A DNA stretch of 18,433 nucleotides from Methanocorpusculum sp. (GCA_029987395.1 DALTVX010000021.1:1-18433); one strand, 5' to 3'. Counted from the stretch's first letter, positions 7,929 to 15,360 are shown. The notes: generated by a model from the letters alone, not told the origin. Numbers and translations are program-made.

Positions 7929-7964
7929 TTAACTATATTCTAAATTATATATGAATATAGTTAA
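7929..7964. repeat. Perfect 12-bp inverted repeat in the carA/hydrolase intergenic region
   Basis: TTAACTATATTC (7929-7940) and GAATATAGTTAA (7953-7964) are exact reverse complements separated by 12 nt that contain a TATA-like TTATATAT. The half-site TATATTC also occurs at 7914-7920, exactly 20 bp upstream of the one at 7934-7940. The arrangement suggests an operator for a dimeric regulator overlapping a promoter, between divergent carA and the hydrolase gene. The DNA is almost pure AT, which raises the chance of accidental symmetry, but a mismatch-free 24-bp dyad is still notable. Confidence 0.6.
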
Positions 7965-8083
7965 TGAATAAATAAATATATTTTATCGAGGCAGGGAATG
8001 TTCATTACCATCAATAACCTAACATACACTTGTATGGAACTAGGATCATCCGAGCAATATTCATTATTATATTGTGTAGAACC

Positions 8084-9376
8084 ATGATCATGACAAAGAA
8101 AAATCCAATTATATTGATACCAGGATTCACTGGCAGTAATCTCTATGATCAGGAAGGCGACCTTGTCTGGGTAGAGTACTCATTGAAACTCACCAAACTA
8201 GGAGATATTGTGAATATGCAAAATACTCTCTTGGTTAAAAATAATGAGATCGATCAGGTGAGTTTGCCAGAAGGTGAGCGTGAATACGGGGCAAAGGGAC
8301 CCTTCGAATACACGTACAAAAAAATCATTGATGAACTCTGCGATACATTTCCAGAAAGGGGGGTCTACTTTTTCTCCTATGATTTCCGTCAGGCCAGGTC
8401 AGATTCTGCAAAACATTTGAATCAGAATATTCAGAGTATCCTGAGAAAAACCGGAGCTTCAAAGGTAGATCTCATTGCACACAGTCTTGGGGGACTGGTG
8501 GTTTCAACGTACCTGAAAACGTATGGAAAAGAACAGGCCCAAAAAATTATAATTCTCGCGACCCCCTACGAAGGCACACCCGAGACACTCAATATGGCAA
8601 TAACAGGTGAACTAAAATATTTACCTAACGGAGTGCTCGACGTTGTAGCTAAACTAACAAGAGAGATCCGAACAAGTTTACCATCAGTAGGTGAACTGGT
8701 CCCAACATATCCATACGTGTCCAAGTACCCGGCATACCAATATACAGGGATTGTACCAAACGACGGTGAATCGGAAAATATGGATACGATTTTTTCTGAG
8801 GGGGGCACGTATTATACACCCGCAGGCTTCACTCAAAATGCAGGGATGAATGTCTATGAACCAATGGATAGGGGACAGTATAAGAAAATACTGAAAACGC
8901 TCTTTGGACATGATGACGGACTCAGACTAAAAAATGACAGCAGGATCGTTGCTACATTAAAAGAATCATACTTCATTGCTGGAACCAATCGTCAGACGAT
9001 ACGTTCACTGATCTTTTCAAACGAGACATCTGATCTCAAAATAACGCATAAAATATACGATCGAAGTGGTGATGGGTATGTCCCGGAGGATTCGGCAACA
9101 ATGTACGGGTATCTCAAAACGCTCGGGAAAGACCCATGGGGAAACGAACGTTTTCTCGTGCTGGATGAAGAACACGCCAGAATAGTGAGCAATACAAAGG
9201 CTCTGGAGTGGATAATTGCGATCCTCTCCGATGCGAATACATCACATATCGAATCGGATATCATCATACCTGACACATCGATCCAAGTAAAAGCCAATGA
9301 TCAGCAGGAGATCTTGTTAAAACTTCAGAAACTCGTGACATCTATAAAAAAGCAAAACGAAACAGAAGAAAAATAA
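8084..9376 (+). CDS. LCAT-like alpha/beta-hydrolase (lipase/acyltransferase)
   Basis: About 430 aa. The N-terminus NPIILIPGFTGSNLYD is the oxyanion-loop motif of the lecithin:cholesterol acyltransferase-like lipase family. The catalytic triad can be read: Ser134 in AHSLGG, Asp330 in SGDGYVPEDS, and His364 in EEHARIVSN. A C-terminal tail of about 45 residues rich in K, Q and E may be helical or coiled coil. No signal peptide or membrane segment is visible, so it looks cytoplasmic. Starts at 8084 or 8090 (MTKKNP) are both plausible; a TTG at 8030 would add an unconserved-looking tail and I reject it. No Shine-Dalgarno is present; a TATA-like ATTATTATATT (8063-8073) fits a near-leaderless start. 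The substrate is unknown; archaeal lipids are ether-linked, so an ester or thioester elsewhere, or a depolymerase-like role, is possible. The gene appears more AT-rich than its neighbours, hinting at acquisition by transfer. Confidence 0.85.
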   Translation: MIMTKKNPIILIPGFTGSNLYDQEGDLVWVEYSLKLTKLGDIVNMQNTLLVKNNEIDQVSLPEGEREYGAKGPFEYTYKKIIDELCDTFPERGVYFFSYDFRQARSDSAKHLNQNIQSILRKTGASKVDLIAHSLGGLVVSTYLKTYGKEQAQKIIILATPYEGTPETLNMAITGELKYLPNGVLDVVAKLTREIRTSLPSVGELVPTYPYVSKYPAYQYTGIVPNDGESENMDTIFSEGGTYYTPAGFTQNAGMNVYEPMDRGQYKKILKTLFGHDDGLRLKNDSRIVATLKESYFIAGTNRQTIRSLIFSNETSDLKITHKIYDRSGDGYVPEDSATMYGYLKTLGKDPWGNERFLVLDEEHARIVSNTKALEWIIAILSDANTSHIESDIIIPDTSIQVKANDQQEILLKLQKLVTSIKKQNETEEK

Positions 9377-9384
9377 AATAAAAT

Positions 9385-9403
9385 AAAAAAAATAAATTAT
9401 TTT
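9385..9403 (-). terminator. AT-only palindromic terminator between the hydrolase gene and secD
   Basis: The 20 bp between the two convergent stops is pure A/T. On the minus strand an uninterrupted T8 (9392-9385) begins 4 nt after the secD stop, a good archaeal terminator. AAAATAA (9389-9395) and TTATTTT (9397-9403) form a perfect dyad around one base. The plus strand has only a T4, so termination of the hydrolase mRNA here is less certain. Confidence 0.55.
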
Positions 9404-10890
9404 GCCATGATCTCCATCACGATCCTACCATAGGCAGGACGCGTGATGAGAACACCGATCAGGATACCAAGGATGCTGATGATCGCAAATCCCTTGAGCG
9501 TGGAAAGATCCATGATGATCAGCGGGAACATGGCGATAACAACTGTGGCAGCTGAAGTCATGATGATGATAAGAGCACGTCTCAGGCGTTTGAGATACAG
9601 AGCCTGAGATGGAACTTTGCCTTCATGCATGACCTCATCGGTGATGATGACCAGTTGATCGATCCCAGTTCCAAGAACCGCGATCAAAGCCGCAATAGCT
9701 GCAATATCCAGCTGTTGGATGAAAACGGCGATCCCCAGAAGAATAATGATCTCGGCAACATTGGTGGCGATCATCGGAAGAACGATCTCGGGCGTGCGGT
9801 ATCTGAGATACACCATCAAAGCAACTGCCGCAAGTGCTGCAATACCTGCTATCAGACAAATGACCTTGAAATAGTCACCAAGAACAGCGGAGGTCGAACC
9901 AGATCCAGCTGTTTGTACCTGGACTGGAAGAGCACCGGCACGCAGATGGATCTCAAGTTCCTGTGCCTTTGCTTTGCCTTCATCCCCATGACCGGTTCCG
10001 GCGTACAAACTGTTCACTGGACTCTTGGAAATCGAAGCGGCAAGATCGGGTGAGAGAGGGGCACTGTATACTAGTTTGTCGTCAAGATACATGACGAGTT
10101 CATGGGCAGCCGGATTCGTGGTTGCACCATACTGGATACAGGCCTGCTGAAGTGCTTCTGCTCCGACATTATCGATACCAAAACCAACACCCCAGTTGTT
10201 GGAGCCAGGTGGATTTTGGGTAGGATTCTGCACAGAAGAGACCGAGTCTCCGTAGAGAACATGAGTAGTCTCATTGCCGGTCGTAACTATACGAAGTTCA
10301 AAGAGACCCTGAGTTCCGACGATCTCTTGGGCTGTCTGCATATCGACTCCGGCCATCTCGATTCGAACATATTGAGCAATACCATTCAGATTTGTGAGTG
10401 TGTTGACCTTCACATCATTCGTTCCAAGGCTGTTTACCTTGGATTCAAGGATCCGTTTGATTGTGTCTGCCGTGTCTGCTCCGACACCATGTTCAGACGA
10501 AACGTATGTTGCTCCCGCCGCTTCTACCGCAGACCGAAGTTCGGCCACGGTTGCAGATTTTTGGACCTCTATTTTTGTATCACTTAATCGAATAGCTGTA
10601 CAATCAAGCGTTTTTCCCACACTATCTGCTACTGCTGAAACATCAACGCCCTGAACGATGGTGACAACTTCGGATTGGAACTCCAATTGTATCCAGGAAC
10701 CGCCATCCAAGTCAAGACCAAACTGCAGATTCGTAAACCCTTCACGTTCTCCGAATGGGACGAAGATCGCCGCAAGCGAGAGAGCGACCAACACGAGAAC
10801 AAGTATGACCTGCGGATTACGAATGACGGCATGCCACCCTGAATATTCTTTCTTCTCCTTCTTCGGTGCTGAGAACTTTTTGGAACTCAT
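9397..10890 (-). CDS. secD: Protein-export membrane protein SecD
   Basis: A 497-aa archaeal-type SecD, which with SecF assists SecYEG-dependent protein export at the cell membrane; archaea lack SecA, so its mechanism there is unsettled. A basic, cytoplasmic N-terminus (KKEKKEYSGWH) leads into TM1 at about residues 27-45. The D1 motif GLDLDGGSWIQLE (58-70) follows, then a large extracytoplasmic domain, then five membrane helices between about 335 and 490, including GTGIDQLVIITDEV. Six helices in total match the family. Its ATG overlaps the secF stop by 4 nt, so the pair is translationally coupled in the secF-secD order typical of euryarchaea, the reverse of bacteria. Confidence 0.96.
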   Translation of the reverse strand: MSSKKFSAPKKEKKEYSGWHAVIRNPQVILVLVLVALSLAAIFVPFGEREGFTNLQFGLDLDGGSWIQLEFQSEVVTIVQGVDVSAVADSVGKTLDCTAIRLSDTKIEVQKSATVAELRSAVEAAGATYVSSEHGVGADTADTIKRILESKVNSLGTNDVKVNTLTNLNGIAQYVRIEMAGVDMQTAQEIVGTQGLFELRIVTTGNETTHVLYGDSVSSVQNPTQNPPGSNNWGVGFGIDNVGAEALQQACIQYGATTNPAAHELVMYLDDKLVYSAPLSPDLAASISKSPVNSLYAGTGHGDEGKAKAQELEIHLRAGALPVQVQTAGSGSTSAVLGDYFKVICLIAGIAALAAVALMVYLRYRTPEIVLPMIATNVAEIIILLGIAVFIQQLDIAAIAALIAVLGTGIDQLVIITDEVMHEGKVPSQALYLKRLRRALIIIMTSAATVVIAMFPLIIMDLSTLKGFAIISILGILIGVLITRPAYGRIVMEIMAK

Positions 10891-11792
10891 TGTTTAGCAC
10901 CTCCAACATTCTTTTTGGGTTGTTTTGATGTTGGCTGAGGCTTTTCGAAGCGGGACAGATACAGCCGAAGAACTCCGGCATTGAAACCCCAGGTGAAGAT
11001 GATATCAGTAATGAGACCGATAATTAGAACGGCCGCAATATTATACAGAATTGGGACCTGACCGATAAATGCAACAATGAACATGGCAATTATAGCGGCA
11101 AGGGTCGTGGTTGTCATAATGATACCAGTCCTAAACGCGCCCTCCATTTTTTCCTCAAGCTTTCCCTGACGCTTGAGAACTTTCGTTGTCAACAGGATAT
11201 TACTGTCAACAGAATACCCAATAAGCATCAAAAGAGCGGCTGTTGTTGCAAGAGATAATTCAATACCGAGGAGATTCATCATGGCCGCGGTTATGGTGAT
11301 ATCTGCAATTCCTGCAGAAACTACCGTAATAGCAGGGATGATTTTTCTAAAAGCAATGAAAATCACCACTGCCATGCCGATGAAAGCGAACAATATCGCC
11401 AACATTGCCTGGCTCTGGAGCGACGCCCCGAAGTTTGCCCCTATCTGATCGATGCTCGCCTGAGGGTATTTGGAAAGGGTATGATCGTTGAATGTCATCA
11501 TATCCTCGTTGGACATGGGACCAAACTTAAGATAATATCCACCCGAACCAATACCTTCGTCGATGGATTTCATATCATATCCACGATAAAAAGCGACAAT
11601 TTCTTCTTTAGTATCATCCGTATGGATGGTTACGGCAGTTCCACCGGCAAAATCAATTCCGGGGGTAACAGGCATTCCTGTCAATGCAAACGTTATGGCG
11701 ACGATCACCAAAGCGATACCAAAAAGGACGGCAGGAATTGCCATCATGCGTTTTGGATCGTATTTGTTGATGTCGTATTTGGGAAGTTTCAT
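10887..11792 (-). CDS. secF: Protein-export membrane protein SecF
   Basis: 301 aa, the normal archaeal length. TM1 lies at about residues 17-38, followed by TPGIDFAGGTAVTIHT (the SecF counterpart of the SecD D1 motif), a short extracytoplasmic domain, and five further helices from about residue 128 to 280, with GYSVDSNILLTTKVLKRQGK in the RND-like core. The C-terminus is basic and proline-rich (FEKPQPTSKQPKKN) and cytoplasmic. The ATG has no Shine-Dalgarno, but a TATA box lies about 29 nt upstream, so a leaderless transcript starting at secF and reading into secD is expected. Confidence 0.96.
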   Translation of the reverse strand: MKLPKYDINKYDPKRMMAIPAVLFGIALVIVAITFALTGMPVTPGIDFAGGTAVTIHTDDTKEEIVAFYRGYDMKSIDEGIGSGGYYLKFGPMSNEDMMTFNDHTLSKYPQASIDQIGANFGASLQSQAMLAILFAFIGMAVVIFIAFRKIIPAITVVSAGIADITITAAMMNLLGIELSLATTAALLMLIGYSVDSNILLTTKVLKRQGKLEEKMEGAFRTGIIMTTTTLAAIIAMFIVAFIGQVPILYNIAAVLIIGLITDIIFTWGFNAGVLRLYLSRFEKPQPTSKQPKKNVGGAKQ

Positions 11793-11811
11793 ACTGAACT
11801 AATATTTACGT

Positions 11812-11833
11812 TGAACAAATATATACACGTTCA
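11812..11833 (-). promoter_or_regulatory. secFD promoter: TATA box framed by a short inverted repeat
   Basis: TATATATTT (minus strand, 11825-11817) lies about 26-30 nt before the secF ATG, predicting a leaderless or near-leaderless mRNA. TGAAC (11812-11816) and GTTCA (11829-11833) form a 5-bp inverted repeat around it with a 12-nt spacer, a possible but weak operator. Confidence 0.55.
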
Positions 11834-11853
11834 TATTGATGGAAAAAGAGAGA

Positions 11854-12660
11854 TTATTTTGTTTCGACGCTGCCCTTCTGCTCGAGCATATCTTCTACGG
11901 TCGCGTTTGCATGATGATAGCGCGGACGGTTGGCTGTTTTTCCACCACAGGATATTGCTTCGACGGGGCAGAACTGAAGGCATGCAAGGCAGCCCTCACA
12001 GGTGTGTAGCCACTCTTTTTTTCCATGAGGGAGCGGACGAATATTGTTTACCGGGCATATCTTGGCGCAGATCAGGCAGCCGTTACATGCGGAGCTGACA
12101 ACAAATTTTTTGTCGAAGTTGTGTATGTTACCGATGAAGGGCGCATACATGATCCGGAGAATGCTGCCAACGGCAGTGAATCCCACGATAGAATCCCGAC
12201 GTTGTTTGATATCCTCCACAATGAGGGCCACCTTTCGAAGCGCATTTTCCCGGATGGTCTTCTCAATAGATTTCTCCGGAGGGGAATTGAGGGGGATGTA
12301 GTTGTCGGGCATCTGTATCCACCAGGCTGCATTGAGTTTGTGCCCGCTTTTTTCACACAGGGCATCTATCTGTTTTGTGGGAGATCCGCTTTTTCCTCCT
12401 TCGGTAACGATGGAGAAGACATATCCTGCGTGGGAAAGATCAAGAAGTGTGAAGAAATTTACAACGATCTTGGGGAGACCCATGGCATAGAGTGGATACA
12501 CTATTCCAACATTTGCATCATCGGGTACTGTAAGCTTTTCACCGGTGAGCATACATTTAGGAATGGGGACAAGTTCGGTTTCAGGGAGTCGGGTAAATAT
12601 TGCTTTAGCCACAGCGAGTGAATTGCCCGTTCCGGTAAAGTAGTACAGTATTGTTTTCAT
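11854..12660 (-). CDS. EFR1-type ferredoxin: flavodoxin domain plus two [4Fe-4S] clusters
   Basis: 268 aa from the ATG at 12660. The frame is open to a GTG at 12672, but that codon lies in the GGAGGTG Shine-Dalgarno sequence (12670-12676), which is 9 nt from 12660. The N-terminal flavodoxin-like domain starts with the FMN phosphate loop TGTGNS (residues 9-14) and continues with SIVTEGGKSGS (83-93). The C-terminal domain has two ferredoxin motifs, C192/C195/C198/C202 and C221/C224/C227/C231, each CxxCxxCxxxCP. The architecture fits small cytoplasmic electron carriers that join a flavin to two iron-sulfur clusters, common in anaerobes; the redox partner is unknown. It lies between tRNA-Met and secF on the same strand, 61 nt before secF, probably as its own unit; a weak T5 follows its stop. 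Confidence 0.92.
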   Translation of the reverse strand: MKTILYYFTGTGNSLAVAKAIFTRLPETELVPIPKCMLTGEKLTVPDDANVGIVYPLYAMGLPKIVVNFFTLLDLSHAGYVFSIVTEGGKSGSPTKQIDALCEKSGHKLNAAWWIQMPDNYIPLNSPPEKSIEKTIRENALRKVALIVEDIKQRRDSIVGFTAVGSILRIMYAPFIGNIHNFDKKFVVSSACNGCLICAKICPVNNIRPLPHGKKEWLHTCEGCLACLQFCPVEAISCGGKTANRPRYHHANATVEDMLEQKGSVETK

Positions 12661-12730
12661 GGTGAAGCGCACCTCCGTTTGGTAATTATAGAGAGTCTAT
12701 AAGATTAATCCTTGTGAATGAGTAAAAGAG

Positions 12731-12804
12731 TGCTGCGAGAGGGATCCGAACCCCCGACCTCGGGATTATGAGTCCCGCGCCCTAACCAACTAGGCCACCG
12801 CAGC
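12731..12804 (-). tRNA. tRNA-Met (CAT), elongator type
   Basis: The minus strand folds into a full cloverleaf of 74 nt including the discriminator A at 12731. The acceptor stem GCTGCGG pairs with TCGCAGC (one G-T), the anticodon stem CGGGA/TCCCG encloses loop CTCATAA with anticodon CAT, and the T-loop is TTCGGAT. No CCA is encoded and there is no intron. Archaeal initiator tRNA begins AGCGGG, so this is not the initiator. The G-C first pair and GGGCGCGGGACTCATAATCCCGAGG-like body suit elongator Met; the alternative is the Ile tRNA whose CAT is modified to read ATA, which is less likely. Confidence 0.9.
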
Positions 12805-12833
12805 AAATATGCATAATGAGAATGATGTATCTC

Positions 12834-12843
12834 AATATATAGA
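12834..12843 (-). promoter_or_regulatory. TATA box of the tRNA-Met gene
   Basis: TCTATATATT on the minus strand is centred about 34 nt before the mature tRNA 5' end, which puts the transcription start some 5-10 nt upstream of it, the usual archaeal tRNA promoter geometry. Confidence 0.65.
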
Positions 12844-12916
12844 TTACGAAATGCGGGGCTATTACAAAAGCCGGATAATACACTATTTCTAAACGGCATC
12901 AGGATCGTCCTGACCC

Positions 12917-12951
12917 AAAGGAGTAATACCTCACCAATGAAACGTATCTGA
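12917..12951 (+). promoter_or_regulatory. Shine-Dalgarno and four-codon mini-ORF just before surE
   Basis: AAAGGAG (12917-12923) is a strong ribosome binding site but lies 33 nt before the surE ATG, too far to serve it. After 13 nt an ATG (12937) opens a mini-ORF MKRI ending in TGA (12949-12951), 5 nt before the surE start. Translation of the mini-ORF followed by reinitiation at surE is possible; chance is also possible because the SD spacing is long. Confidence 0.3.
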
Positions 12952-12956
12952 CTAGA

Positions 12957-13748
12957 ATGTCCCGACCAAAAATACTTTTAACGAATGACGACGGGATCAA
13001 CTCCGGGGGTCTCTGGGCCGCTTTTGACGCCTTAACGCTTTTCGCTGATGTTACGATAGTCGCGCCGGCAACTCAGCAAAGTGCGGTCGGAAGATCGATC
13101 TCGATCTTCGAGCCGCTTAGAATGAATGAAGTAATGATGCATGGGACCCTGGCATACTCAGTTGAGGGGCGCCCAACAGATTCACTCCTCCTTGGTCTGT
13201 ATGGACTAGGTCTCAAACCCGATCTTGTGGTTTCGGGCATCAATCATGGAGAAAACATCTCATTTGAATCGATCACAACCTCTGGTACCGTAGGAGCTGC
13301 TATGGAGGCGGTCAACCAGGGCGTTCCCGCCCTTGCATATTCGCTTCAAATGAGTGATGAGGGAAATAAATTTGCAGATCCGCGAACCCACAGAACGGAT
13401 TTCTCCCAATGTAAAGAGGTCGTGACGAAGATCACAAAACTGTTTCTGGAAAAAGGATTCCCGAAAGGAAGCCAGCTGCTCAATATAAATATCCCATCTG
13501 AAAAAATAGAGGGATACGAGGCGACGGTTCTTGGGGAACGAATATGGGAAACATCGGTCGAAAAAAGAAGCGACCCGAGAGGCAAACCATATTACTGGAT
13601 AAATGGAACGCCTATCTATATTCCTGAAGAAAATTCAGATGTGACAGCGCTCAAGAAAAATTATGTTTCCATCACCCCGCTTTCTATGGACAACACCGCA
13701 TTCAAAGCGTGCAGTGAATTGAAAAAAATGATTGTGGATATTGATTAA
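12957..13748 (+). CDS. surE: 5'/3'-nucleotidase SurE
   Basis: A 263-aa SurE, a metal-dependent phosphatase acting on nucleoside 5'- and 3'-monophosphates. The metal and catalytic residues are in place: D11-D12 in LLTNDDGINSGG, S42 in QQSAVGRSIS, and N96 in VSGINHGEN. The N-terminal Rossmann-like core is followed by the family's middle region (TSGTVGAAMEAVNQGVPALAYS) and a C-terminal extension that ends without obvious motif. The ATG at 12957 is the only normal in-frame start after the stop at 12924. No Shine-Dalgarno sits at the right distance. Transcription may begin downstream of ATAATACACT (12874-12883), divergent from the tRNA-Met promoter. The last 4 nt overlap the 3' end of the opposing flavodoxin gene. 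Confidence 0.95.
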   Translation: MSRPKILLTNDDGINSGGLWAAFDALTLFADVTIVAPATQQSAVGRSISIFEPLRMNEVMMHGTLAYSVEGRPTDSLLLGLYGLGLKPDLVVSGINHGENISFESITTSGTVGAAMEAVNQGVPALAYSLQMSDEGNKFADPRTHRTDFSQCKEVVTKITKLFLEKGFPKGSQLLNINIPSEKIEGYEATVLGERIWETSVEKRSDPRGKPYYWINGTPIYIPEENSDVTALKKNYVSITPLSMDNTAFKACSELKKMIVDID

Positions 13749-14251
13749 CACATACGAGCCACAACAGAAGCTACGTAACGTCCGAAATACTCGGCCTGAC
13801 AAAGATCATAGTCTGTCAACTGACCATCAGCGGCAAGTCCGTAATGACCGCCGTTATGCTCCTCGTTGGACGCTTCCGGAGAGATCGGATCGCCAACAAC
13901 GATCATTCCGTGGATCAGCATTGCCTGTACTATTGAGAGGATCGCTGTCTCTTTTCCGCCGGTCCGGTCACCCGATGTGGTGAATGCCGCACCAACTTTT
14001 CCAACAAGCTTTCCACGCACAAAGGTGGTATCATCAATAAGTTCTTTTAATTCCGCAGCTATACCACCAAAATATACAGGTGAACCGAGGATTATACCAT
14101 CATAACGGACGAGATCGGTTGCACTCACACGATTGAATGAAAGAACATCAACGTCGATCCCCTCCACTTCTTTTGCTCCCTTGCCGATCGATTCAGCAAG
14201 GATCTTAGTTTTACCGGTCCTGCTGTAACAGGTCACAAGTATTGAGGCCAT
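13745..14251 (-). CDS. Flavodoxin-like NAD(P)H:quinone oxidoreductase, WrbA-like
   Basis: A 168-aa single-domain flavoprotein. The FMN phosphate loop is CYSRTGKTK (residues 8-16), the second flavin loop is GSPVYFGG (56-63), and the third region FTTSGDRTGGKET (90-102) plus NEEHNGGHYG (129-138) resembles WrbA (GGHYG near the GGSPYGA of WrbA). The family reduces quinones or other acceptors by two electrons using FMN. It is about 30 residues shorter than E. coli WrbA. No Shine-Dalgarno precedes the ATG; the upstream TTCTTAAAG is a weak TATA candidate. It lies 48 nt downstream of the SWIM gene on the same strand, so it may be read through from that operon. The 3' end overlaps surE tail to tail. 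Confidence 0.85.
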   Translation of the reverse strand: MASILVTCYSRTGKTKILAESIGKGAKEVEGIDVDVLSFNRVSATDLVRYDGIILGSPVYFGGIAAELKELIDDTTFVRGKLVGKVGAAFTTSGDRTGGKETAILSIVQAMLIHGMIVVGDPISPEASNEEHNGGHYGLAADGQLTDYDLCQAEYFGRYVASVVARMC

Positions 14252-14299
14252 TCTTAGTTGGTAGGACCCCGGACACTTTAAGAATTGGTTTTGAGAACT

Positions 14300-14635
14300 T
14301 TATTCATACTCGGGTTCATCCTCATCAACACCATTCTTGTAATACCAGAGATCATAGGTCTCATACATCCCAAGTTCCATCGCGATCTTAACGGCTAATG
14401 TGTGCCAGCATTTTTTCCCATACAGAAAGGCATCACAACTGCAAAACGAGCCTTCAAGATAATATTCCCCAGTGTTCCCAACAACAACAAAGTAATCCCG
14501 ATATTTTTTTATCCGATTTTCTCGTACAGCATCAACTGCTTCCAGCCCCCGATTACCATATGCACTGATGAATGCATTACGTACAACGTCGTTAAGTTCG
14601 CCTTCTGTCTTAAGGATCTGAAACGGGTTTGTCAT
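14300..14635 (-). CDS. Stand-alone SWIM zinc-finger protein
   Basis: A 111-aa protein whose centre carries the SWIM motif CxCx8CxH: C65, C67, C76 and H78 in SFCSCDAFLYGKKCWH. SWIM fingers bind zinc and mediate DNA or protein contacts; in archaea, bacteria and eukaryotes small SWIM proteins have been linked to RecA/Rad51-family recombinases. The N-terminal 60 residues (FISAYGNRG, KKYRDYFVVVG) are an alpha/beta lead-in, and the tail (YKNGVDEDEPEYE) is acidic. Its ATG overlaps the stop of the Nif3-like gene by 4 nt, so the two are translationally coupled. The motif call is firm; the partner and process are not shown by the sequence. Confidence 0.85.
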   Translation of the reverse strand: MTNPFQILKTEGELNDVVRNAFISAYGNRGLEAVDAVRENRIKKYRDYFVVVGNTGEYYLEGSFCSCDAFLYGKKCWHTLAVKIAMELGMYETYDLWYYKNGVDEDEPEYE

Positions 14636-15360
14636 TGAATGATCGAGGTGACCGGAATATCCTCAATGAACTCCCAGCCGTGGTTTTTTGCAAGCATACG
14701 CATGCCGGGAGCTTCAAGGGCATAGTGCGTTGCCTCGATACAGGGAATGGGTGATTCGCGGGCAACATTGTACTTTAGTTCGGATGCCATGTATGCTTCT
14801 GCCCCAAGAGAAACGGCTTCCTCGATCAATTCTGGATCGAACGCTGAACCTCCGGCGGCCGCTAATTTAGTAACACCAGATACATCTCCCCATACGCGAA
14901 GACCACACCCAAGAATACGGGATATCTCCATAAAATTTTTCGTCATCGTGCCAACAACCCCTATTGAACTCGGGGTCTTGTCCATTCGTACACAGTCTAT
15001 GAGCCCGATTTCCTGTCCAAGAACATCGTTGATCCCTCCTTTTGCATGATCAAAATTTGTGTGCATGGCATAGAGGTTGATGTTGTTCTGCAGTAACGGG
15101 CGAAGTACATCGGCATTTCTCCCAGTAGCTCCATGCATGGGAGCCCAGAAAGCAGGGTGATGGACCACAAGAGCGTCAAGCTGCAGTTTCACAGCACACT
15201 CGCAAACATACGGCGTGGCATCCAAAGCACACCCTACCTTTTGTATTTCGTCTGTTCCCTCCACGATCAGACCAATTCTTCCTTCATCAAAATCCTCAGC
15301 TAACATCGGCGGGGCAATTTTTTCCAGAAGAGCGATGAACGCGTTTTTATGCATAATCAT
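14632..15360 (-). CDS. Nif3-like dinuclear metal-centre protein (DUF34 family)
   Basis: A 242-aa member of the NIF3/DUF34 family, here without the middle insert found in some homologues. The metal ligands are visible: H67-H68 in VVHHP, H100 and D104 in AMHTNFDHAKGG, and H212 and E216 in ATHYALE, which together would bind two metal ions in a toroidal hexamer. Family members are widespread but poorly defined; some are annotated as GTP cyclohydrolase I type 2, and a metal-chaperone or hydrolase role has been proposed. An ATG at 15354 (MHKN) is an alternative start; neither start has a clear ribosome binding site. It is 16 nt downstream of the OB-fold gene and overlaps the SWIM gene by 4 nt, so it is the middle gene of a probable three-gene operon. 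Confidence 0.9.
   Translation of the reverse strand: MIMHKNAFIALLEKIAPPMLAEDFDEGRIGLIVEGTDEIQKVGCALDATPYVCECAVKLQLDALVVHHPAFWAPMHGATGRNADVLRPLLQNNINLYAMHTNFDHAKGGINDVLGQEIGLIDCVRMDKTPSSIGVVGTMTKNFMEISRILGCGLRVWGDVSGVTKLAAAGGSAFDPELIEEAVSLGAEAYMASELKYNVARESPIPCIEATHYALEAPGMRMLAKNHGWEFIEDIPVTSIIQ

Noticed and set aside
8030..8083. TTG start giving an extended N-terminus for the hydrolase
   Set aside because: The extra residues resemble no signal peptide with a cleavage site, and ATG codons at 8084/8090 lie right before the conserved IILIPGF motif.
9368..9396. AAAAT-type microsatellite at the end of the hydrolase gene
   Set aside because: Only a few imperfect units; better explained as the AT-rich terminator zone of secD.
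11481..12098. 205-codon plus-strand frame across the secF start and the EFR1 end
   Set aside because: Antisense to two well-supported genes and their promoter; composition is that of a shadow frame.
12025..12621. 198-codon plus-strand frame antisense to the EFR1 gene
   Set aside because: The minus strand has clear flavodoxin and ferredoxin motifs and a Shine-Dalgarno sequence; the plus frame has none.
12705..12899. 64-codon minus-strand frame over the tRNA-Met gene
   Set aside because: It simply reads through the tRNA and its promoter.
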